A DNA stretch of 45,141 bases from UBA1413 sp964461455 (GTDB taxonomy: Bacteria > Bacteroidota > Bacteroidia > Bacteroidales > Prolixibacteraceae): the NCBI GenBank assembly GCA_964461455.1, contig CAYWUJ010000018.1, positions 1-45,141 on the forward strand, read 5' to 3'. Made by a program: the position numbers and the translations under genes. Shown piece by piece: positions 24,150 to 31,961 of this stretch. Each line of letters begins with the position of its first letter. Within the stretch, counting starts at the first letter, position 1. Below the pieces are notes generated by a model. The model did not search any database. It was not told the DNA's origin and was given only the letters and a program-made list of their open reading frames with translations.

Positions 24150-25229
24150 ATGACAGAAAATGATGTTAAGATGTTAGACCAGGAGCATAAACTGATGGTT
24201 TTCCCCCGCCCGGGAAAAGTGGTGATCGTAGTGGTGGCCCTGCTGGCCCTTGTTGTGGCCCTGAGGGCGTGGCAGCTTTACGGATATGTCTTCAAACCGA
24301 ACGTACAAAAGGATTATGTCCTTTACATCACCGAAAAGGGGTCTTTTGAAAGTGTGGTGGACAGTCTGGAAGCCAATGGGGTGATGCGCAGCATGAAGGC
24401 TTTCCGCTGGGTGGCCAGGAAGAAAAAATGCCGGGACTTCATTAAACCGGGGAGATACCGTTTTTCGCCGGGAATGAGTACCAATACGGCAGTCAACATG
24501 CTGCGGTCGGGATTGCAGGAGCCGGTCAGGCTTATCTTTAACAATATCAGGACCAAGGAACAGCTGGCGGGGACGGTGAGCCGTTACCTGGAAGCCGATT
24601 CCCTCTCCATTCTGGCTTTGTTTGAGCCTGAAACCATCAGCGACTACGGGTTTACCCCGGAGACCTTCCCGGCTATGTTCATCCCCAACACTTACGAGTT
24701 TTACTGGACTACCTCGGCACAACAGTTTGGCGACCGGATGAAAAGGGAGTTTGAGACTTTCTGGAATGAGGAACGCCGGAACAAAGCCGGGGAGCTGGGC
24801 ATGACCCCTGAAGAGGTGGCCACGCTGGCTTCCATTTTACAGGAGGAGAGTAACAAGCAAAGTGAAAAACCCCGTATTGCCGGGGTATATATCAATCGCC
24901 TCAGAAGGGGGATGTTGCTGCAGGCCGATCCTACCGTGAAATATGCCGTGGGCGATATTACCCTCAGGAGAATCCTCCTCCGTCACCTCGATACCGAATC
25001 TCCTTATAATACCTACCTCCATCCGGGCTTGCCCCCCGGCCCCATCACCTTCCCCGAAATCCAGTCCCTCGAGGCCGTCCTCAACTTCGAGCAGCACAAC
25101 TATTACTACTTCTGTGCCCGTGAGGACTTTTCGGGATACCACAGCTTTGCCCGTACCCACGCCGAACATGAACGCAACGCGGCACGATACCATGCAGCAC
25201 TCGACTCGCTAAGAAGGGCCGGGGATTAG
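24150..25229 (+). CDS. mltG: Endolytic murein transglycosylase MltG (YceG-like)
   Basis: Inner-membrane enzyme that cuts nascent glycan strands and sets their length. 359 aa from the ATG at 24150. One transmembrane helix is at about residues 24-42, then a LysM-like subdomain and the YceG catalytic core. The catalytic region is ASILQEESNKQSEKPRIAGV; by the family pattern the catalytic glutamate is the second E (Glu233). VYINRLRRGMLLQADPTVKYA and GLPPGPITFP are strong family markers. A GTG at 24105 cannot be the start because it lies inside the -7 box. Another ATG at 24171 is possible. The gene converges on the glycosyltransferase with six bases between stops. Confidence 0.94.
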   Translation: MTENDVKMLDQEHKLMVFPRPGKVVIVVVALLALVVALRAWQLYGYVFKPNVQKDYVLYITEKGSFESVVDSLEANGVMRSMKAFRWVARKKKCRDFIKPGRYRFSPGMSTNTAVNMLRSGLQEPVRLIFNNIRTKEQLAGTVSRYLEADSLSILALFEPETISDYGFTPETFPAMFIPNTYEFYWTTSAQQFGDRMKREFETFWNEERRNKAGELGMTPEEVATLASILQEESNKQSEKPRIAGVYINRLRRGMLLQADPTVKYAVGDITLRRILLRHLDTESPYNTYLHPGLPPGPITFPEIQSLEAVLNFEQHNYYYFCAREDFSGYHSFARTHAEHERNAARYHAALDSLRRAGD

Positions 25230-25235
25230 AGGCCA

Positions 25236-26348
25236 CTATAAATAGCAGCTGAAGATTTCCTTCAGGATCTCTTTTTCGTGGTTCCAGTTTAGTTGGCGGG
25301 CTGCAATGTCGAGGTTTACCGACCACTTTTCCCGCAGTGCGGAATCGCTGAGGGCTCTCCGGAAGGTGTCGGCCAGGGTTTCAGGGTTAAGGGAGGGGGC
25401 AACCAGACCGATATCATAATTCCTGACGATGAGGCCCATTTCGGGGAGGTCCGACACCACAACAGGAATGCGTGCCTGGATATAGTCGAAGAGTTTATTG
25501 GGCAGGGCATAGCGGTAGTTGAGGCCGAGATCTTCCTCCACCGAGATTCCCAGACTGGCCTGGCGCGTGAGGGACCACAGCAATCCGGGGGTCAGCCAGC
25601 CTGTAAACCGCACATTTTTCAGTTGCAGTCCGGCAACCAGGGTCTGCAACTCCTCTTCGAGGTCGCCACTGCCGGCGATGACCAGTTCAGCTTCCGCCAG
25701 GAGGTCCATGGCCAGGATGGCCTGTTCCAGTCCGCGCCCTTTATTCAGCGCTCCCTGGTAGATAATCAGGGGCGGGGTCGTTTCCGCGGGTTTATCGCGG
25801 CCTGCCGTTTCGTCAGTTTCCGGTTCCCTGAGCCAGGGCAGGTTGCGGACTACCGCAAAAGGGATTCCGTATGTATTCGTGTATGCTTCAGCAATGGGAC
25901 GGCTGGCCGTGTAGGCTGCGGCAACACCGGGGACCATCAGTTTTTCGAACCAGGCCCATATTTTCCGGGTGCCCGGCCGGTTGACCAGTTCGGGGAGTTC
26001 CGTGAAATATTCGTGACTGTCATAAATGACCGGTTTTCTTCTGATCCATGCGGCAAGGCGGTTGGCCGGCAGGGTGTCCAGATCGTTGGAGAGGAGCAGG
26101 TCATAACGGCTGAGCAGGAGGATGAGGAAGAGGCGCAAGTTGTATTCCGCATAAAACAGGGGGCCTTTCCGGAAGAGGAGTTTCATGCGGCGCATCACCC
26201 GGGGGCGTTCGGGCAGAGGCGGCGATGAGGGTATTTCGCGGCCTATAAGCACCACCCGGAATCCCATCTCCTCCAGCGTAAGGCATACCCGGTCGACCCT
26301 CTGGTCGCCCGAGAGATCATTGGTCACTGATACGATAATCTTTTGCAA
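25236..26348 (-). CDS. Glycosyltransferase (GT-B fold, GT4-like)
   Basis: 370 aa, cytosolic or membrane-associated. The N-terminal half begins KIIVSVTNDLSGDQRVDRVC, a pattern of the acceptor-side Rossmann domain of GT4-like enzymes. The C-terminal donor domain has PLIIYQGALNKGRGLEQAI, LVIAGSGDLEEEL and the nucleotide-sugar block EEDLGLNYRYALPNKLFDYI with VSDLPEMG. A hydrophobic stretch near residues 62-78 may attach it to the membrane. The sugar and acceptor cannot be read from sequence. No surface-polysaccharide cluster surrounds it. Confidence 0.88.
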   Translation of the reverse strand: MQKIIVSVTNDLSGDQRVDRVCLTLEEMGFRVVLIGREIPSSPPLPERPRVMRRMKLLFRKGPLFYAEYNLRLFLILLLSRYDLLLSNDLDTLPANRLAAWIRRKPVIYDSHEYFTELPELVNRPGTRKIWAWFEKLMVPGVAAAYTASRPIAEAYTNTYGIPFAVVRNLPWLREPETDETAGRDKPAETTPPLIIYQGALNKGRGLEQAILAMDLLAEAELVIAGSGDLEEELQTLVAGLQLKNVRFTGWLTPGLLWSLTRQASLGISVEEDLGLNYRYALPNKLFDYIQARIPVVVSDLPEMGLIVRNYDIGLVAPSLNPETLADTFRRALSDSALREKWSVNLDIAARQLNWNHEKEILKEIFSCYL

Positions 26349-26364
26349 AGGCAGATCATTTTAA

Positions 26365-26410
26365 ATGGTCTTCGAACTTGCTTACCCCCGCGAACTGCGG
26401 CAAAGACCAT
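26365..26410. other. Nested inverted repeat between the glycosyltransferase and murB
   Basis: ATGGTCTT (26365-26372) and AAGACCAT (26403-26410) are perfect outer arms; CCGC (26388-26391) and GCGG (26397-26400) form an inner hairpin with loop GAACT. The element is 17 bases upstream of the glycosyltransferase start (minus strand) in a divergent region, so it could be part of that gene's leader or an operator. The remainder of 26411-26569 shows no clear signal apart from an A-rich tract near 26485. Confidence 0.4.
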
Positions 26411-26569
26411 GTGGTGCATCAGCACGGAATGTTCATAACCGGAACTGGTCCTCGCAGGGTCGCAATTTTCAGCTAAAACTAAAAAAAATCTCTTATTATT
26501 TCAGGAAACTGCAGGTCAAAGATCCGTGAAACTTCCTTTCCTTTGCAGGCGCAGAGAAATTATTTTCAA

Positions 26570-27601
26570 ATGGTAGTTTTTTTAGAAAATGCTTCGCTGC
26601 GCAAGGTTCACACTTTTGCGACAGAAGCACAAGCCCGCTATTTTCTGGAGTTTTCAGACGTTCCGGAGGTTCAGTCTTATGTCAGGAAGCATAAAGATCT
26701 GTTTAAGAGAGTGCTTGTACTGGGCGGGGGGAGTAACCTCCTCTTTACCGGTGATTTTCCCGGGTTAATCCTTCATCCTGTAATAAAGGGGATCATTGTG
26801 GAGAGGGAGGATGAGCATTATGCCTGGGTGCGTGCCGGGGCTGGTGAGATTTGGGATGACCTGGTAGCTTTTGCCGTTTCGGCGGGGTGGGGAGGTGTCG
26901 AGAATCTCTCTCTGATTCCGGGAACGGTGGGAGCGGTGCCTGTTCAGAACATCGGGGCTTACGGTCAGGAAGCTTCACAGGTGATCAGTTCGGTGCGGGG
27001 TGTTGACCTGGTGACCGCAGAGATCTGGGAGCTGGATGCCGCGGAGTGCTGGTTCGGATACCGGAGCAGCATCTTCAAGGAGGAGCTGGCCGACAGGTTC
27101 CTGGTGACTTCCGTGGTTTTCCGTCTTGATAAAAAGCCCCGGCTGATGCTCGGCTACGGAGAACTGGCGGCACTGGTCGCAGGCGGCACGCTGCCTGACC
27201 TGTCGATGGTGCGCGAAACCGTCATAGCAGCACGCCGCAGGAAACTTCCCGATCCTGAATTACTGGGAAACGCCGGCAGTTTCTTCAAGAATCCTGTCGT
27301 GTCAGGTGAGATGGCCGCCCGCATGAAGGGACTGTGGCCGGCGATGCCCCTGTTTCCCGCTATGGAAGGATATGCCAAACTGTCGGCAGGATGGCTGATC
27401 GAACAGTGCGGATGGAAAGGGGTGCGACGTGGTGATGCCGGGGTTCACGAGAACCATGCCCTGGTATTGGTGAACCACGGTAATGCCACGGGAATGGAGA
27501 TCTTTCTCCTCTCGGAAGAGATCAGAACTTCGGTCAGCGACCGTTTCGGAATTGACCTGGAAAGAGAAGTCAGGGTTTGCTCTTTTTCAGAATCTGTTTG
27601 A
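26570..27601 (+). CDS. murB: UDP-N-acetylenolpyruvoylglucosamine reductase
   Basis: NADPH/FAD enzyme that completes UDP-N-acetylmuramic acid; cytosolic. 343 aa, type I MurB length. FAD contacts are seen in LGGGSNLLF (51-59) and PGTVGAVPVQNIGAYG (117-132). The YR motif of type I enzymes is at 164-165 (FGYRSSIFK), the catalytic serine is Ser237 (NAGSFFKNP) and the C-terminal glutamate is in VHENHALVLVN. I chose the ATG at 26570; a TTG nine codons upstream extends the frame but adds nothing conserved. The last 32 bases overlap the 3' end of udk on the other strand. Confidence 0.95.
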   Translation: MVVFLENASLRKVHTFATEAQARYFLEFSDVPEVQSYVRKHKDLFKRVLVLGGGSNLLFTGDFPGLILHPVIKGIIVEREDEHYAWVRAGAGEIWDDLVAFAVSAGWGGVENLSLIPGTVGAVPVQNIGAYGQEASQVISSVRGVDLVTAEIWELDAAECWFGYRSSIFKEELADRFLVTSVVFRLDKKPRLMLGYGELAALVAGGTLPDLSMVRETVIAARRRKLPDPELLGNAGSFFKNPVVSGEMAARMKGLWPAMPLFPAMEGYAKLSAGWLIEQCGWKGVRRGDAGVHENHALVLVNHGNATGMEIFLLSEEIRTSVSDRFGIDLEREVRVCSFSESV

Positions 27602-28190
27602 TATAGTTGGTGAGGATTTCGATGGCTTTCAGGTTAAGTCCTCCCTGGGGGACGATGATGTCAGCGAAATTCTTAGTGGGCTCGATGAACTGCATATGGC
27701 TGGGGCGCACGGTTTTTTCATAACGGTCGAGCACCATTTCCACATTACGTCCCCGTTCCATGATATCCCTTCTGATTACCCGGGAAAGCCTGACATCAGA
27801 GGCACAGTCCACAAATACCTTGACATCCATGAGGCGGCGGAGGTTCTCATCGGCCAGGCAAAGGATGCCTTCTATGATCAGCACATGACGGGGCTCTATC
27901 CTGATGGTCTCCTCCTGGCGGGTGCAGGAAATAAAGGAATAGGTGGGCTGCTCAATGGCGAAGCCTTCCTTCAGCGCCTTGATATGCTCGACCATCAGGG
28001 GAAATTCAATTGATTCAGGATGGTCGAAATTCTTTCTCCTTCGTTCCTCGAGAGAGAGGTTGCTATTATCATAATAATAGGCATCCTGCGACAGGATGGC
28101 GACCTCTCCTTCGGTAAATGATTCGGCAATCTTGTCGACCACGGTTGTTTTTCCCGATCCTGTGCCGCCGGCAATTCCTATGATGAGCAT
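27570..28190 (-). CDS. udk: Uridine kinase
   Basis: Phosphorylates uridine and cytidine in pyrimidine salvage. 206 aa. P-loop GGTGSGKTT (8-16), the base-recognition region SQDAYYYDNSNLSLEERRRKN cut here at its conserved parts (DAYYYD, NFDHPES), VLIIEGILCL (about 103-112) and the RLSRVIRRDIMERGR lid are all present. The last ten codons overlap the tail of murB in antisense, a tail-to-tail overlap of 32 bases. The region up to the divergent Dabb gene contains a perfect inverted repeat at 28217-28233. Confidence 0.95.
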   Translation of the reverse strand: MLIIGIAGGTGSGKTTVVDKIAESFTEGEVAILSQDAYYYDNSNLSLEERRRKNFDHPESIEFPLMVEHIKALKEGFAIEQPTYSFISCTRQEETIRIEPRHVLIIEGILCLADENLRRLMDVKVFVDCASDVRLSRVIRRDIMERGRNVEMVLDRYEKTVRPSHMQFIEPTKNFADIIVPQGGLNLKAIEILTNYIKQILKKSKP

Positions 28191-28216
28191 ATCTTAGAGT
28201 CTTTTGTTAAAAAACC

Positions 28217-28233
28217 GGGTAAAAGCTTTACCC
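28217..28233. promoter_or_regulatory. Inverted repeat between udk and the Dabb gene
   Basis: GGGTAAA (28217-28223) and TTTACCC (28227-28233) are perfect 7-bp arms around AGC. It lies 27 bases upstream of udk and 27 bases before a -7-like TAATTTCG box (28260-28267) of the opposite gene, so it could control either or both. Confidence 0.45.
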
Positions 28234-28259
28234 ACCCGTTCACTCAGCTAAATTAGTTT

Positions 28260-28267
28260 TAATTTCG
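28260..28267 (+). promoter_or_regulatory. Candidate -7 box for the Dabb-manA-engB genes
   Basis: TAATTTCG differs from TAnnTTTG only by C at position seven and lies 40 bases before the Dabb start. No clear -33 box. Confidence 0.4.
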
Positions 28268-28306
28268 CACGGTAATAATCACTTCACCCAAAATCGACCG
28301 GAAATT

Positions 28307-28624
28307 ATGATTACACACATCGTGCTTTTTAAGCTGAAGGAGTTTTCTGCCTCTGAGAAAGCGGCCATCAGAGAGGAACTGAAAGAGAAGCTGGAGGCGT
28401 TAAAGGAGAAAACAGGCGTTGTTGTTCAGCTGGATGTGGCGATTAACGAACTTCATGAAGAGAAGAACTACGATTTGATGTTGTTTTCCCGTTTTCGTTC
28501 TGAGGAAGATTTGGAGACCTACCGTATTCACCCGGCCCATCAGGAGGTGGTGGTGCGAGTGGGAGAGGTTGCCGCGTCACGGGCTGCCATTGATTTCACC
28601 AGTGAGGCTGCCTCTTCATTCTGA
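28307..28624 (+). CDS. Dabb (dimeric alpha-beta barrel) domain protein
   Basis: 105-aa protein of the stress-responsive A/B barrel family. The ITHIVLFKLKE strand at the N-terminus and the block YDLMLFSRFRSEEDLETYRIHPAHQEV, here recognised by its parts LFSRF and HPAHQ, are diagnostic. Members form dimeric ferredoxin-like barrels; most have no known substrate. It stands six bases upstream of manA and is probably co-transcribed with manA and engB. There is no evidence for a specific enzymatic role. Confidence 0.85.
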   Translation: MITHIVLFKLKEFSASEKAAIREELKEKLEALKEKTGVVVQLDVAINELHEEKNYDLMLFSRFRSEEDLETYRIHPAHQEVVVRVGEVAASRAAIDFTSEAASSF

Positions 28625-28630
28625 AATATC

Positions 28631-29614
28631 ATGAATACACTCTATCCTTTAAAATTCGCCGCTTCCTTCAAGGAAAGACTATGGGGGGGCAACCGCATGC
28701 ACAAGGTGTTGAATAAACCCACCTGTCCGCTCGAAAAATGTGGTGAGAGCTGGGAGTTGTCGGCGGTGGAAGGACATATTTCCGTGGTTTCCAACGGATT
28801 TCTGGCTGGCAACAACCTGCAGGAACTCATGGAGGTTTACATGGGCGACCTGGTGGGGGAAAAGGTCTATGACCGGTACGGAATTGAGTTTCCGCTGCTG
28901 ATCAAGTTCATAGATGCCGAGGATGACCTCTCGATACAGGTGCATCCCGACGACCAGCTGTCGAAGAAGCGCCATTCAGCTTACGGCAAAACGGAAATGT
29001 GGTATGTGGTGGATGCTGACCCGGGGGCCCGGTTGATTTCCGGGTTCAACCAGGAGGTAGACAGGGAAAAATACCTCTCTTACCTTGAGCAGGGGCGCAT
29101 TCTGGAACTTCTTCTTTCGGAAGAGGTCTTTGCGGGAGATGTCTTTTTCATTCCTGCGGGGAGGGTCCACGCCATAGGCAAGGGGATTCTGGTGGCTGAA
29201 ATACAGCAGACTTCCGATGTCACCTACCGTATTTATGACTTTGACCGGGTTGACAAGCATGGGAACCCCAGAGAGCTCCACAATGATCTGGCTGCCGATG
29301 CCATCGACTTTTCCTGGCAACAGGGGGTTAAGACCAATTACGAAAGGGAGAATAACAAGCCGGTAGAGCTGGTATCCTGTCCCTATTTCACGACGAACCT
29401 GCTGGAGCTGGACCGGAAGGTGGAGAGGGATTTTTCGCTGCGCGACACCTTTGTGATTTATATGGGGATCAGGGGCGGAGTGCGACTGGTGTGGGACGAA
29501 GGGGAGGAGACCATCGGCCAGGGGGAAACGGTGCTGATTCCCGCGTCGCTTGAGGAGTTCACGCTGGAGCCCCTTTCCGGGGAAGCCCGGCTGCTCGAGG
29601 TATATATAGATTAA
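28631..29614 (+). CDS. manA: Class I mannose-6-phosphate isomerase (type I PMI)
   Basis: Zinc enzyme interconverting mannose 6-phosphate and fructose 6-phosphate; cytosolic. 327 aa, the short bacterial form. The zinc ligands are Gln103 and His105 (SIQVHPDD), Glu122 (GKTEMWYV) and His180 (IPAGRVHAIGKG). A second, C-terminal cupin fold runs from about 250 to the end. The start MNTLYPLKFAASFKERLWGG is typical. Six-base gaps on both sides place it in one operon with the Dabb gene and engB. Confidence 0.94.
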   Translation: MNTLYPLKFAASFKERLWGGNRMHKVLNKPTCPLEKCGESWELSAVEGHISVVSNGFLAGNNLQELMEVYMGDLVGEKVYDRYGIEFPLLIKFIDAEDDLSIQVHPDDQLSKKRHSAYGKTEMWYVVDADPGARLISGFNQEVDREKYLSYLEQGRILELLLSEEVFAGDVFFIPAGRVHAIGKGILVAEIQQTSDVTYRIYDFDRVDKHGNPRELHNDLAADAIDFSWQQGVKTNYERENNKPVELVSCPYFTTNLLELDRKVERDFSLRDTFVIYMGIRGGVRLVWDEGEETIGQGETVLIPASLEEFTLEPLSGEARLLEVYID

Positions 29615-29620
29615 TGAATC

Positions 29621-30220
29621 ATGGAAATTAAGCAATCCCGTTTTCTCATCAGCAATAGCGATCCGTCGAAATGTCCGCGGCCCGACAAGCCCGAGTATGC
29701 CTTTATTGGCAGGTCGAATGTGGGGAAGTCCTCCCTGATCAACATGCTGACCAACAGCAAGACGCTGGCCAAAACTTCAGAGAAACCGGGGAAGACACGG
29801 CTGATCAACCACTTTATCATCAATGAAGAGTGGTATCTGGTCGACCTTCCCGGGTATGGCTATGCCAAAGTCCCCATAAAGGAGCGCGTGAAGTGGGAAA
29901 GTTCGTTCCGAAAATATATCCTGGGGCGGACCAACCTCTGTTGCCTCTTCATTCTGGTCGACATCAGGCACAAAGCCCTGGAAACCGACCTTCAGTTTAT
30001 GGCGTGGGTGGGGGAGAGCCAGGTGCCTTTTGCCGTGGTGTTCACCAAGGGCGATAAGCTGAAACCCACAGAGGTAGAACCTGCCGTACAGCTTTATAAA
30101 GAGTCTCTTACAGAGAGGTTTGAGCCTCTTCCCCCTCTGTTTGTCACCTCATCGGCCCACAACTCAGGAAGGGAAGAGATCCTCAAATTCATCGGTGAGG
30201 TGAACAAAAACTGCAAATAG
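29621..30220 (+). CDS. engB: Ribosome biogenesis GTP-binding protein EngB (YihA/YsxC)
   Basis: Essential GTPase for assembly of the large ribosomal subunit. 199 aa. G1 is GRSNVGKS (30-37), G2 lies in KPGKTRLINHF, G3 is DLPGYG (75-80), G4 is TKGD (142-145) and G5 is TSSAHNSG near the C-terminus. All are intact. Its gene follows manA by six bases. A divergent or separate promoter for the next gene (prs) lies just downstream. Confidence 0.96.
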   Translation: MEIKQSRFLISNSDPSKCPRPDKPEYAFIGRSNVGKSSLINMLTNSKTLAKTSEKPGKTRLINHFIINEEWYLVDLPGYGYAKVPIKERVKWESSFRKYILGRTNLCCLFILVDIRHKALETDLQFMAWVGESQVPFAVVFTKGDKLKPTEVEPAVQLYKESLTERFEPLPPLFVTSSAHNSGREEILKFIGEVNKNCK

Positions 30221-30254
30221 ACCAGGGTAATCGGGAACTGTATTATTAAAGTTT

Positions 30255-30262
30255 TATTTTTG
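30255..30262 (+). promoter_or_regulatory. -7 box of prs promoter (TATTTTTG)
   Basis: Exact TAnnTTTG match, 34 bases before the prs ATG. It lies in an AT-rich stretch between engB and prs; no convincing -33 TTTG is seen. Confidence 0.65.
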
Positions 30263-30296
30263 TACACAATATTGATTTTCATTTAAACTTCATACA

Positions 30297-31238
30297 ATGG
30301 GAACCAAAAGTCACCCCCTCAAAGTTTTTTCCTGCCGGAATTCGAGGTACCTTGCTGAAGAGATTTGCAAAAGTCTGGGTGAAAATTTGGGCAATAGTTC
30401 GTGTGCCGTATTTTCCGACGGGGAGTTTGAGCCCTGTTTTGAGGAGACCATCAGGGGGTCCCATGTTTTCATTGTTCAGTCAACGCCGCCGCCTGCCGAC
30501 AATATGATGGAGCTTTTGCTGATGATCGATGCGGCCAAGCGGGCGAGTGCCTATAAGGTGATAGCGGTGATGCCCTATTTCGGGTATGCCCGTCAGGATC
30601 GTAAGGACAAGCCCCGGGTTTCGATAGGGGCCAAGCTGATGGCCGATTTGTTGTCGTCAGCCGGTGTCGACAGGGTGATCACCATGGACCTTCATGCCGA
30701 CCAGATTCAGGGTTTTTTCAACGTTCCCGTTGACCACCTGTTTGCCTCCGCCAATTTTATCCCTTATATCCGTGAGCTGGGACTCCATGATATTACCATA
30801 GCCTCACCCGACGTGGGAGGCACCAAGCGTGCCAACACTTACGCCCGGCTGCTGGAAACCGACATGGTGATCTGTCACAAGTCACGGGCCAAGGCCAACG
30901 TGGTGGATAGCATGACCCTGATAGGCGAAGTGGCCGGAAAGGATGTGATCATCGTCGATGATATGATTGATACCGCGGGGACTATTTCCAAGGCGGCACG
31001 CCTGATGCTTGAAAAGGGGGCCAACAGTGTCAGGGCTTTTGCCGCCCATGCCGTTCTGTCGGGTCCCGCCATCGAAAATATCGACAATTCAGTGCTCGAG
31101 GAGGTTTATTTTACCAACTCCCTGCCTAAGAAGAACAGCTCTCCCAAGATCAAATACATCTCTATCGCCGATTCTTTTGCCGATGCTATCGAAAGAGTGT
31201 ATAAAAATCAATCGATAAGTTCGTTATTTTTCAGGTAA
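30297..31238 (+). CDS. prs: Ribose-phosphate pyrophosphokinase
   Basis: Makes PRPP for nucleotide, histidine and NAD synthesis. 313 aa, class I. The ATP loop RQDRKDKPRVSIGAK begins at residue 99, the metal/ATP residues are in DLHADQIQGFF (131-141) and the PRPP loop DDMIDTAGT is at 221-229. Bacteroidota-type spelling around FSDGEFEPCFEETIRG replaces the more common FSDGE.xVQI sequence but is normal for the phylum. The promoter of rplY overlaps the last codons of this gene. Confidence 0.96.
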   Translation: MGTKSHPLKVFSCRNSRYLAEEICKSLGENLGNSSCAVFSDGEFEPCFEETIRGSHVFIVQSTPPPADNMMELLLMIDAAKRASAYKVIAVMPYFGYARQDRKDKPRVSIGAKLMADLLSSAGVDRVITMDLHADQIQGFFNVPVDHLFASANFIPYIRELGLHDITIASPDVGGTKRANTYARLLETDMVICHKSRAKANVVDSMTLIGEVAGKDVIIVDDMIDTAGTISKAARLMLEKGANSVRAFAAHAVLSGPAIENIDNSVLEEVYFTNSLPKKNSSPKIKYISIADSFADAIERVYKNQSISSLFFR

Positions 31239-31250
31239 GTGCTATATTTG
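31220..31250 (+). promoter_or_regulatory. rplY promoter (TTCG, 19 bases, TATATTTG)
   Basis: The -7 box TATATTTG (31243-31250) has a TTCG (31220-31223) 19 bases upstream, close to the -33 consensus TTTG and at the right distance. It overlaps the end of prs. Transcription should start near 31257, leaving a ~100-nt leader before rplY. Confidence 0.7.
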
Positions 31251-31252
31251 CA

Positions 31253-31317
31253 CCGCTTTTTTCAACAACGGCAGCCATAGCAATTATGCATGCTGTTTGT
31301 CCGGTCGTCATAAGCGG
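31253..31317 (+). promoter_or_regulatory. Structured 5' leader of rplY mRNA (candidate L25 regulatory RNA)
   Basis: The leader folds by eye into a long hairpin. The outer arms are CCGCTT (31253-31258) and AAGCGG (31312-31317). Inside, ACAA (31265-31268) pairs with TTGT (31297-31300), CAGC (31272-31275) with GCTG (31292-31295), AT with AT (31277-31278 and 31290-31291) and GCA with TGC (31280-31282 and 31287-31289), with small bulges and loop ATTA. Autogenous control of ribosomal-protein genes by such leaders is well known; L25 binding to this one is inference. Confidence 0.5.
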
Positions 31318-31358
31318 GCGGAAGAACTGAGTACCATAATTAATTACAAAAAAGTTTT

Positions 31359-31946
31359 ATGAAATCAATTGAAATTAAAGGAGATCTCCGGCAGGTGACC
31401 GGAAAAAAGGATTCAAAGAGGCTGAGAGTCGAGGAACTGGTTCCCTGCGTGCTGTATGGAGGTGAAGAACCCGTTCATTTTTCTGTTCCCTTCAGCGAAT
31501 TCCGTGGGTTGGTGTACACCCCCGAAGTTTTTGTGGTCAACCTCGATATCGAGGGCAAAGGTTGCCAGGCCATATTACAGGACATGCAATGGCATCCTGT
31601 GGATGAGAAATTGCTGCATGCCGATTTTTTGAGGATCGAAGACAAAAAGCCCGTGAAAATTGAACTTCCCGTGACGATTGCCGGGACTGCCAAGGGGATC
31701 AAGACCGGGGGCAAGCTGAAAGTGAACCTGAGAAAGATCAAGGTGAAAGGTCTGGTGAAAAACCTTCCCGACAGTGTGACCATCGATGTTTCTGACCTTG
31801 ATGTGGGTCAGAGTATCAAAGTCGCCGACCTGCATATTGATGGTGTGGAGTTCCTCGCTGTTAAGACGAATGTTGTCGTTACCGTTTCGGTGACCAGGGC
31901 CACCAGGTCCGCAGCTTCGGCAACAGAAAAAAGTGGTAAGAAATAA
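31359..31946 (+). CDS. rplY: 50S ribosomal protein L25/general stress protein Ctc
   Basis: 5S rRNA-binding ribosomal protein of the long CTC type, 195 aa. The N-terminal L25 domain (about 1-90) binds loop E of 5S rRNA; the C-terminal beta domain (about 95-180, DKKPVKIELPVTIAGTAKGI and following) is the TL5/CTC extension. The tail is rich in alanine, serine and lysine. The order prs, rplY, pth, S4-domain gene is commonly conserved in Bacteroidota. The gene has its own promoter and a structured leader. pth follows after 15 bases. Confidence 0.95.
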   Translation: MKSIEIKGDLRQVTGKKDSKRLRVEELVPCVLYGGEEPVHFSVPFSEFRGLVYTPEVFVVNLDIEGKGCQAILQDMQWHPVDEKLLHADFLRIEDKKPVKIELPVTIAGTAKGIKTGGKLKVNLRKIKVKGLVKNLPDSVTIDVSDLDVGQSIKVADLHIDGVEFLAVKTNVVVTVSVTRATRSAASATEKSGKK

Positions 31947-31961
31947 TAAAAATTAGCGTCG

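Noticed and set aside
24831..24851. Loss of the MltG catalytic glutamate (Q in the first position of the ExE motif)
   Set aside because: From memory of the family the first position varies and the second glutamate is the conserved one, and that residue is present.
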